From NCBI GenBank assembly GCA_046328575.1, contig JAXLWI010000021.1, positions 1 to 64,000 on the forward strand: a stretch of 64,000 bases of DNA, given 5' to 3'. This DNA comes from JAGOBP01 sp046328575 (GTDB lineage Bacteria > Chloroflexota > Anaerolineae > Fen-1058). The notes beneath the pieces are model-generated. The model ran no database searches. It was not told where the DNA came from and saw only the letters and a program-made list of their open reading frames with translations. Shown here piece after piece: positions 1-8,000 of the stretch (position 1 is the stretch's first letter; every line of letters starts with the position of its first letter). The position numbers and the translations under genes are program-made.

Positions 1-894
1 CACATCGGCCAACGTGAACAACGCCTGCCCGGGTGTCAGGGCTTGCCCCAATTTCACATTGACTTCTGCGACGACACCAGCCAGCGGGGCGCGGATCACA
101 GCCTCAGTCAGATCGGTTTCGGCCTGTTTTAAGGTCAGTTTGGCGGCCTCGACGGCGAGTTCTGCGGCTTTGACTTGATTGGCTTCTGGTTTGCGCTTCA
201 ACGTTTCATACTGCGCCAGCGAGGCGGCCAGCGCCTGCTGCGCCTCGGCGATCGATTGCGAGGTGCGCGCGGACGCGCCGTTGGCGTTGCGCTGTGCGAT
301 CGTTAGTTCAGCCCGCGCGTTTTCCAGTTGCAGCGCCGCCGACTTGATCTGATCGTCAACGTCATTGCCCCACTTCTTGAGATCGAGCAGATGATCGTAA
401 TCACGCTGAGCGTGATCGAGCACCAACTGTGCATTTCGCAAAGTGATCTGGGCCGACTCAACAGTAGTGGATAGTGTGCCACGCGCATTGGCGACCGCTT
501 GCTGATTAGCGGATACGGCGCGCTGCGCCGCGGCGAGGTCGGCGGCTTCAGCGGGTTGCTGTGCGATCGCCAGGTCGAGTTCGGCTTGAGAGACTTTCAG
601 CCGCGCGGTTTCCACCGCGAGAGTCAAGCGCGTAGCGTCGAGTCGCACCAGAACCTGACCCGCTGTGACCGAGTCGCCCTGCGCCACGAGCACATCGGCG
701 ACAGTGCCGGACGTAGCCGCACTCAACTCAATGTAATCGTGCGGCACCAGACGGCCTTCGACCCCGGGCGCGATCGGTGTCGGCTCGATTTTCGGCACCG
801 TTGTCGCAATCGGCTCGGCCGCGGTCGTCGTCGAACAACCAGTGGCTGCAATCAACGCAATTACGATCGTGGCGAGCAAGGCTAATTGACGCAT
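1..894 (-). CDS. HlyD/MacA-type efflux adaptor lipoprotein (3' part cut by window edge)
   Basis: This is the membrane-fusion (adaptor) subunit expected to work with the ABC permease and ATPase encoded just upstream. The frame stays open for 298 codons from ATG at 894 to base 1, so the C-terminal part is missing. The start is preceded by AGGAGG at good spacing. Residues 1-20 form a lipoprotein signal, with a hydrophobic stretch and lipobox A17-T18-G19-C20. A Ser/Thr/Ala-rich linker follows, then a biotinyl-lipoyl-like half near residues 45-75 (GTVADVLVAQGDSVTAGQVL). A long Ala/Gln/Glu-rich helical hairpin (about 80-260) comes next, and then the second lipoyl half (APLAGVVAEVNVKLGQALTPG). This order is typical of HlyD/MacA proteins. 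Substrate unknown; export of the peptide or protection against it are both possible from context. Confidence 0.88.
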   Translation of the reverse strand, partial: MRQLALLATIVIALIAATGCSTTTAAEPIATTVPKIEPTPIAPGVEGRLVPHDYIELSAATSGTVADVLVAQGDSVTAGQVLVRLDATRLTLAVETARLKVSQAELDLAIAQQPAEAADLAAAQRAVSANQQAVANARGTLSTTVESAQITLRNAQLVLDHAQRDYDHLLDLKKWGNDVDDQIKSAALQLENARAELTIAQRNANGASARTSQSIAEAQQALAASLAQYETLKRKPEANQVKAAELAVEAAKLTLKQAETDLTEAVIRAPLAGVVAEVNVKLGQALTPGQALFTLADV

Positions 895-932
895 TGCAAA
901 GCCTCCTAGGATCAGCACTCAATGATTCGCCA

Positions 933-3299
933 TCACTCATAGGCCAGGCTGTCACGCACCGTCAAGTGCGCGGCTCGCATCGCCGGCCACACGCTGGCTA
1001 ACGTCGACATGATCACGATCAAGATCAACCAAATAACCATCCCGTCAGTTGAATACTGAAAGTCCAGCGGTACCAGCGCGTCACCGAGCGTGACGGTGAA
1101 CCACTGCGCGCTGGGATAACTCAAAGGAATGGCAACGATCGCACTGAATATGCCGAGGACGACGCCCTCGCTGACAAAGATGCTGCGGATCGCTCGCGAC
1201 GACGCGCCGATGGCGCGCATCACGCCGATCTCTTTGCTGCGCTCCAATACATTTAGCGACAGCGTGCCCGCCAACCCGAACGCACCTACCAGCCCGGTCA
1301 GTACCGACATTGCCAACAACAAAGTGCTGACGATATTGAACTGGCTAAGATTCAATTCGCGATTGTCGGCCATGGTGCGCGACGTTGTCACTGACATGGC
1401 ATTCGCTTCCAATGTCGCGCGCAGTTGCTGCGTAATTTCGGCTTGGTACGCCGCCGTGTGCTGATCGGTCTTGATCCAGAATAGACTGCCGCGATCCGGC
1501 TGGCGCAGGGCGCGCGCAAACGTGTCGCGCGACGCGAAGACCGTGCGCTGCTGATTGTTGAGATCGATCAGTAAACCGACGATGGTCCACGTCGCCGTGC
1601 CTGTGTCCAACTTGACGTTGAGTTGATCGCCGACGTTGAGGCCTTCTTCCTGCGCGATGCGTTGATTCACTACCAGCGCATATTCATCGTCGGGCAGCAG
1701 CCAGCGGCCCGCGGTGATCGTCGGGTTGAAGAGCGTCGAGTTGGGCGGCACCGCCCAGAACACCACATCGCGTTGATTGTTGCCGCCCAGATCGAGTGTG
1801 CCGGTACGCACCACCCACACTTCGCCACCGGTTACGCCCGGCACGGTACGCGCCACCGCTTCGGCGCGTTCAAAACGCTGCGGCCGATCGAACAAGAGCA
1901 GCGCGTCAGCGCCGTATGCCGACATGACTTGATCGAGCGTGCCCGCAAACGAACTGCTGGTACTCATCACGGCGATGAACAGCACGCCCGCCATGATCAG
2001 CGTAATCTGCGTGAGCGCGACGCGGCGCTTTTGTCGAAATGTGTTGCGGATGCTGAGCAGCATCGGACGTGGCAAACCGCTGAGACGACCCACTAACCGA
2101 TCGAGTAAGCCACGACCAAAGTTGCTGCTTAAACCATAAGCCGTGATCGCTTGATGCACAGTGACGCGCGCGCCTGCCAGAATCGGCCCTAACGCCGCAA
2201 CGCTTGGCGCGAGCAGCCCGACGATGATCTGTACTTCGACCGCGCGCGGCATCAGTTGTGGTGCGGGCGTTGCCAGGTTGGCAAGATTGAGCAACAGACC
2301 GGCCAACTGAAACGCAATAAACATCGCCGCTGGAATCGCGATAAGTAACGCCAACGCGCCATAAATCAGCACCATCATCAAATACAGACGCATGACGCGA
2401 AAAGTGGTCGCGCCAACGGCTTTCATCATCCCGATCTGTGATACTTGCTGCGCGAGGATGGCGTTGATCGTGTTGACGACGAGGAAGGCCGACAGCACAA
2501 GAGACACCACACCCAAGACGCCCATGATAAGCAGAATTGGATCAATGATGTCCTGCAAATAGTGGCGACTGGGATCTTGGATGTACGGCGTGCTCGATGG
2601 GACATCCAGTTTTTCGAGACGCTGCTTGACTCGATCGGCTACGCTGCGCGCCGTATCGGCGTCGAATTGAGGCAGGGTAATCAACAGTTGGTTGTAGTCG
2701 CGCGTGCCGATCAATTTCTCCATCGTGTCGCGTGTGACGAAGAAGGCGGCGCTGCCGCCGAATTGCGGCGGCACGGCGATGAGATCGTGCAGCACACCGG
2801 TGACCTTCAGGCTCCGCTCGGTCTGATCGATCTTGAGAATAATCTCGCTGCCGATCGGGATGTTGAAGGCCGCGGAAGATAAGCGCTCCACGGCGACCGT
2901 GTCATCAGCTTGCGGCCAGTCGCCCGCCCACAATCCGACGATGTTCTGCGTCTGCCGAGCAAAGTCGCGCCGCGCCGTAAGTTCAGCCGGTTGCCAGTCG
3001 GTATCGGTCGGGTGTTTCCAACGTATCGTCGCATTGATCGTCGGTTCGATCTGCTCGACTCCGGACACACGATTGAGCACAGGCAGTGTGTCGTCATCGA
3101 TAGTGCCGTTCAGCCCCAATATGATGTGCGCGGGTTGGGCCGCTTGCCACACGCCGCTAAGCTGTTGCGTCATCAAGTCAGACAGGCTGAGGACGACACC
3201 TAACGCGATCACGCCGATAGCCGTGCTCAGCACGACCAATACCGTGCGGGTCTTGTTACAGGCTAAATCACGCCAGACTTTGCGCCAGATCACGCTCAT
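933..3299 (-). CDS. ABC transporter permease, FtsX/MacB type with two FtsX units
   Basis: A membrane subunit of an ABC exporter, 788 residues. It has an N-terminal membrane segment (about 17-42, TRTVLVVLSTAIGVIALGVV) and an extracytoplasmic MacB-like core (about 45-245). A first FtsX block of membrane helices follows (about 255-395), with a further membrane segment near 425-450 and a second extracytoplasmic core. A C-terminal FtsX block (about 650-780) ends in the family-typical MRAAHLTVRDSLAYE. The double-core layout resembles large FtsX permeases that pair with a separate ATPase, rather than Escherichia coli MacB, where both are fused. The start overlaps the ATPase end by 32 bases and has AGGTGA just upstream, indicating translational coupling. 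The HlyD gene starts 38 bases after the stop. Such sets export peptides, lipoproteins or antibiotics; which one applies here cannot be told from sequence. Confidence 0.9.
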   Translation of the reverse strand: MSVIWRKVWRDLACNKTRTVLVVLSTAIGVIALGVVLSLSDLMTQQLSGVWQAAQPAHIILGLNGTIDDDTLPVLNRVSGVEQIEPTINATIRWKHPTDTDWQPAELTARRDFARQTQNIVGLWAGDWPQADDTVAVERLSSAAFNIPIGSEIILKIDQTERSLKVTGVLHDLIAVPPQFGGSAAFFVTRDTMEKLIGTRDYNQLLITLPQFDADTARSVADRVKQRLEKLDVPSSTPYIQDPSRHYLQDIIDPILLIMGVLGVVSLVLSAFLVVNTINAILAQQVSQIGMMKAVGATTFRVMRLYLMMVLIYGALALLIAIPAAMFIAFQLAGLLLNLANLATPAPQLMPRAVEVQIIVGLLAPSVAALGPILAGARVTVHQAITAYGLSSNFGRGLLDRLVGRLSGLPRPMLLSIRNTFRQKRRVALTQITLIMAGVLFIAVMSTSSSFAGTLDQVMSAYGADALLLFDRPQRFERAEAVARTVPGVTGGEVWVVRTGTLDLGGNNQRDVVFWAVPPNSTLFNPTITAGRWLLPDDEYALVVNQRIAQEEGLNVGDQLNVKLDTGTATWTIVGLLIDLNNQQRTVFASRDTFARALRQPDRGSLFWIKTDQHTAAYQAEITQQLRATLEANAMSVTTSRTMADNRELNLSQFNIVSTLLLAMSVLTGLVGAFGLAGTLSLNVLERSKEIGVMRAIGASSRAIRSIFVSEGVVLGIFSAIVAIPLSYPSAQWFTVTLGDALVPLDFQYSTDGMVIWLILIVIMSTLASVWPAMRAAHLTVRDSLAYE

Positions 3300-4029
3300 C
3301 GCTCACCTGCCTGTGGCCGTTGTCGCGGCTATGACGATCGTCGGCGGCCACGCAGCCATCGCGCAAACGGATCACACGCTGCGTGTGCGCGCTGAGACCT
3401 GCATCATGCGTTACGATGAACAACGTTTTGCCCTGTTCGGCCAGATTCTGGAAAAGATCGAACATGGCTTCGGCAGTATGTGAATCGAGGTTGCCCGTCG
3501 GTTCGTCGGCGAGGATCAACGGCGGATCGGTGGCAAGGGCGCGGGCGATGGCAGCACGCTGCTGTTCGCCCCCGCTGAGTGCGCTGGGCAACTTACGCGC
3601 CTGTGCGGCAATGCCCACTTGCTCCAGCAATTGCAGGGCGCGACGTTTGCGCTCGCGCGGCCGAAAGGTGTTGCTGAAGTCCATTGGCAGCAGCACATTC
3701 TCGATCACAGTCAGCGTCGGCAGCAATTGGAAGAACTGAAAGATCACGCCGAGGTTGCGTCCGCGCCAGATTGCCAAGCGATCCTGACTTAAGCGATGCA
3801 CGGCCTGATCGTTGACGACGACATCGCCGCTGGTAGGCCGATCGATGCCGGTGATCATGTTGAGCAGCGTCGATTTGCCCGACCCCGACGGTCCCATCAC
3901 GCTGACGAACTCGCCAGGTTCGATAGTGAGCGTGACATCATTCAACACAGTCACCGGGCCTGACCCGGCCTGATAAGTCTTGGTTACATGGCGCAGATCG
4001 ATGATCGGGTGCTGGACCAGCGTCGCCAT
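3268..4029 (-). CDS. ABC transporter ATP-binding protein (MacB/LolD family)
   Basis: A cytoplasmic ATPase that powers the neighbouring FtsX permease. In 253 residues it shows Walker A GPSGSGKST (46-54), a Q-loop region GVIFQFFQLLPTLT (about 95-108), the signature LSGGEQQR (about 150), Walker B with LILADEPTGNLD, and the switch histidine in TLFIVTHD. The EPTGNLD form and the overall length are typical of the MacB/LolD/FtsE group. The C-terminal 25 residues or so, after the usual end of the fold, are unusual (Arg/Asp/His-rich, HRQVSDERDLAQSLA) and are encoded in the overlap with the permease start. AAGGGGGTG precedes the ATG. Together with the permease and the HlyD lipoprotein it forms a three-gene exporter. 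Confidence 0.93.
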   Translation of the reverse strand: MATLVQHPIIDLRHVTKTYQAGSGPVTVLNDVTLTIEPGEFVSVMGPSGSGKSTLLNMITGIDRPTSGDVVVNDQAVHRLSQDRLAIWRGRNLGVIFQFFQLLPTLTVIENVLLPMDFSNTFRPRERKRRALQLLEQVGIAAQARKLPSALSGGEQQRAAIARALATDPPLILADEPTGNLDSHTAEAMFDLFQNLAEQGKTLFIVTHDAGLSAHTQRVIRLRDGCVAADDRHSRDNGHRQVSDERDLAQSLA

Positions 4030-4066
4030 TGTCCACCCCCTTACGATGTTGCTATAACGATCAACA

Positions 4067-4867
4067 TCACTGCCGACGTGACCGCGTCACAACAACCACG
4101 CCCAACACCACTGCCATACCCAATGCCAAACCTAAAGTCGCTACATTCGTCGGTTGCGCGTGAGCTTCGAGCGTCTCCACCCGCACGGCAGTGGGTACGT
4201 TGTAGCCGCGGAACGTTGGGATTTGATCGTAAACCGCCACTTGGATTGTTGAGGGGAAACCACTCACCGTAATTCTGACGGTGGCAAATCGAACATTGGG
4301 TGTGTCTTGGCAATAGCCGGGCGTTTGATCAATATCGCTTAGCGGGACACCCCATTCAACGAAGCTGCCGACTACTTGACCGAGGTTGTGGTCTTCCGTT
4401 TCACTCTCGCCAGCATACCAAAAATTGCTGTAATCCCCATATCCGATGTACACCGCATCATTGAGCATGGCTGTTCCACCAGCTAAGACATAAGCGATTA
4501 GGCGATCGTTTGCGTCAAAGTTGGTATCATTATCATTGTCGCAATCAAGAATGGCAACGGCTAAATTGGCCGTATTTTGGAGCGGTGTGCCCGAGTTCAT
4601 GCGCATCAAGAAATTAATCGTCGGGCTGATGCGGTTGGTATTGGTCAGACTTCTGGCTACCCATGTCTCCAAAATATCAACAGAAGCCGTTACGACGTCA
4701 CTGGCTGGATCAGCCTGGAACGAATTGATACCCTGAGATGACCATTCTGCCGCTGAACCATCGTTGGTGTTGATGACATACATTGCCGCATAAACGACAG
4801 TTACCACGGCGAGCAAAGCGATGACTACAGCAAGTGAGGTGATAGCAAGGCGTGCTTTGGAAAACAT
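4067..4867 (-). CDS. exported membrane-anchored protein of unknown function
   Basis: I do not recognise this 266-residue protein. The start at 4867 is chosen because AGGAGG lies 6 bases upstream; an in-frame ATG 24 bases earlier has no such site. A signal peptide or anchor is clear at residues 1-28 (ITSLAVVIALLAVVTVVYA). The middle is polar, rich in Asn, Asp and Thr, and has the look of an extracellular beta-sandwich, including an Asp/Asn-rich stretch DCDNDNDTNFDANDR that could bind calcium. The C-terminus is a single hydrophobic segment followed by basic residues (GLALGMAVVLGVVVVTRSRRQ), as in surface proteins tethered by a C-terminal helix. It lies between the DUF11 giant and the ABC exporter, 37 bases upstream of the ATPase start, and so may be co-transcribed with the exporter. 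No function can be assigned. Confidence 0.72.
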   Translation of the reverse strand: MFSKARLAITSLAVVIALLAVVTVVYAAMYVINTNDGSAAEWSSQGINSFQADPASDVVTASVDILETWVARSLTNTNRISPTINFLMRMNSGTPLQNTANLAVAILDCDNDNDTNFDANDRLIAYVLAGGTAMLNDAVYIGYGDYSNFWYAGESETEDHNLGQVVGSFVEWGVPLSDIDQTPGYCQDTPNVRFATVRITVSGFPSTIQVAVYDQIPTFRGYNVPTAVRVETLEAHAQPTNVATLGLALGMAVVLGVVVVTRSRRQ

Positions 4868-5008
4868 CGTAGTCCTCCTGGAAGTTCTCATCCCTGGCTA
4901 TAGGACTAACAGGCGGGCGCGGCAGGCTGTTGATTGACTTCGACGAATAACGTTTGCTGGACGATGCAATACTCGCTGCGTACACCTCCTTCTCGATTGT
5001 TTGAGTGG

Positions 5009-5038
5009 GCGCCCGCCGGTTTTGTTTCCGGCGGGCGC
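5009..5038 (-). terminator. strong hairpin after the DUF11 giant gene
   Basis: A perfect 11-base-pair stem (GCGCCCGCCGG at 5009-5019 with its complement at 5028-5038) closes an 8-base loop. It starts 13 bases after the stop codon of the DUF11-repeat gene on the minus strand. No T-run follows on either strand, so it is not a textbook intrinsic terminator. It could instead stabilise the 3' end of the mRNA or act as a partial terminator. It separates the giant surface gene from the 4067-4867/ABC exporter group. Confidence 0.5.
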
Positions 5039-5051
5039 GATAGTCAACCGG

Positions 5052-8000
5052 TTAACGCCGCACGATCGGCAGATACACGACGTACGGCTCAGTCGGTGCG
5101 GTCACATCGGCCAGCGGATCGAGGCCGCTTTGCGACAGCACCGGTTCGGTGGTCAATTCATCATTCGGGCCGAGAAGCGAGGTCGGTGTGCCTACCAGCG
5201 CTGTTGCACTGAACAGCATCGAAGCCGGTCCGCCCACTGGGGTGATGGACAGATCGTAAGTCGAAGCTGCCGAGCCATGCACCAGGAACAGATACGTCCC
5301 GGCGGTCGGCGTCGTGACCGTGACGATGTCCGTGGCGGTGCCGGCCTGCGTGCTCTTTTGATCGGCCAGGAAGTGATTGCCCGGATACCACACATACAGA
5401 TCGGCGTCGCCACTCAGCGTGGTCAGCGTGGCCGTCACATTCACGCCTGCTGCGTAATGCACCAGATACGGCACGAGGCCGCCCTTCGGTATCGACGTGC
5501 CGGGCAGCAACAGACTGGCAAAGTCGAGCGCATTGTGGTTCAGGCGTGAGACGTTGCGCGCCGCATCGGCCACCCACACGCCGACGTAGTGCGTGCCGCT
5601 CGCGTTGATCAGCGTCCACGGATAGTCAGCCTGATACGGCACCCAGCCGCCGGTGTGAGCAACTGCCCAGTGCGGCGTCGGCGTCGTGATCAACTGCCAT
5701 TCGCGGATGTACATCCATTGCACGCCGACGTTATCGGTCGCGGAAATGTGCAGTGTGACAGTCGGGCTGGTGAGAACATCACCTTCGTCGATCGTTACGG
5801 CACGCACCACGGGAGCGATCACGTCCGCATTGGATGGCGCAGGGATCAACAGCGTGTGCGTGCTGCGCTGGAACGACGGGCCGTTCGCGACGTTGATGTT
5901 CGCGACGTTGATCACGTGCGTGGGGCTAGTTACCGTCACTGGCGCAGTGACGGCAAACGACAGCGACACATAGCCGCCCGCGGGCACTTCGATATTCGTC
6001 CACGTGAGCGCATTGGTGGTGGCGCTGAACACGCCGCCGTTGCTGGCCGAACCGGCCACGTACGTCAGCGGTGCCGGAATCGGATCGACGACATCGACGG
6101 TGCCTGACACCGCGCCGCTGTTGATCAAGCGGATGGTGTACGTCAGCGTCTCATTCGCGGCCAGCACAAACTTCGAGCCGATCTTGTACGACCCAAGCAA
6201 GTTCGGTTTGGGCATCGGCACGGGATGCGCGGTCACGACAACCCACGCCTGGCGCTCGATCGACGTGTTGCCACTGGCGATGGTTGCGGTGTTCATGACC
6301 AGCGATGGCGTCGTCGCGTCGGCCTTAACCGTGACAGCAAACGACACACTGATTGATCCATGTGGCGGCACTTCGAGGTTGCTCCAAGTGACGACACCTG
6401 CGGCGTACGCGCCGCCGTTCGTGGCCGAACCGGACACATACGTCATGACGCTCGGCACGGCGTCGACAACCGTCGCGGTCGCGGTGACCGCATCGGAGTT
6501 GACGACCTTGATCGTGTAGGTCAACGTCTCGCCGGGCGCGACCGCCCACTTCGACGCGACTTTGTAAGACAGATGCAGGTCGCTAGGCGTTACACCCTTG
6601 GGCATCAGCACGACGTGCGCGCTGCGCTCGATCGATTGATCGCCAACGACGATAGTGGCTGTGTTCGTGACGACCGTCGGCACACTCACACCCGTCGTCG
6701 TCACCGCGAACGATCGGGATACCGTGGTGGACGTCGGCACATTGATCGCCGTCCACGTTACCGTCTTCGCGATCGGATCATACACACCACCGCCCGTAGC
6801 TGAGCCGATCACGTAGTTCAACTTGAGTGGGATCGGATCGGTGACGGTGACGACACCAGTGGCGGTGCCGGTGTTGATCAGGTTGATGGTGTAGGTCAAG
6901 ACCTCATCCGCAGTGAGCGTTTGCTGCGACGCGTTCTTGTTGGATGTGATCAGGTTCGCGCCAGGCGTGGGCGGCTGCGGCGGCACCAGCAGCAACTGCA
7001 CGAAGCGGATCAAATGCAGTTGATCGGACATGATGGCCGCCACGACCGTCACGTTCGTGTCCTGGCTTACCGAGATGGCAGGTGTCGCGCGGAAGGTCAG
7101 CGGGACAGATGCGCCCATCGGGACGGAGACATTGCCCCAGACCACGTTGTTGCCATCCACGCTGCCGCCACCGCTGATCGTACCGGTGACTGGCACCAGT
7201 TCAGTCGGTAGCGCGACGGTCACACTCACCATCGCGCCTGCTGTGCCGGTGTTGCGCAGCGTGACGGTGAAAGTCGCTTCGCTAGTCGGAGCGATAACGT
7301 TAGGCGCGACGACGATGTCTGACGTGAGAAGGTTCTCGCCACCTTGCGGCGGATCGGCAGGGGCAGAAGGATCGCCCAGCGGATCGAGGCCGCTGATGAT
7401 GAGCGGGTTATTCGCGGCGGTCGGCGCAGTTACGCGGCTTACACCGTTCAGCGGTAGTTGTCCGCCCGCCGGAGCGATGCTCAGATCGTAGACGACGTCA
7501 GTCTGCGCGACGACGAGGAACAGATAGTCACCCGCACGCGGCGTCGTAAATCCGATCGAGTTACTGGCATGATCGGCTACCAGTAGGTTGCCGGGATACC
7601 ACACCAGCAGATCGGCCGTGCCCGTCGTCGGCGTGAGGATCGCTTGCACGGTTACGCCGCTATCGTAATGCACCAGATACGGCGTCACCCCGCCCGCGCC
7701 GAGCGTGGCCGCAGGCTGGATCAGACTGGCGAAGTCGAGGGCGTGCCGCGTAAGCAGCGACGTGTTACCGGCGGCATCGCCCACCCACACACCGATGAAA
7801 TGGGTGCCGCTCGACGAGCCGAGCGTCCAATCGACGGTCGGTTGATACGGCAGCCACTCCGTCGAAGTGACAACCTCCCAGTGCGGATGCGGCGTCGTGG
7901 CGAGTTGCCATTCGCGCAACTTCATCTGCGTGACTTCGACGTTGTCGGTGGCCGAGATATGCAGCGTAACTTGCGGATCGGTCAACACGTCTTGATCACC

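Noticed and set aside
4710..4985. 91-codon frame starting at GTG near 4985 with AAGGAG immediately upstream
   Set aside because: The putative ribosome site abuts the start with no spacing, the product is not protein-like, and it overlaps the better-supported gene at 4067-4867.
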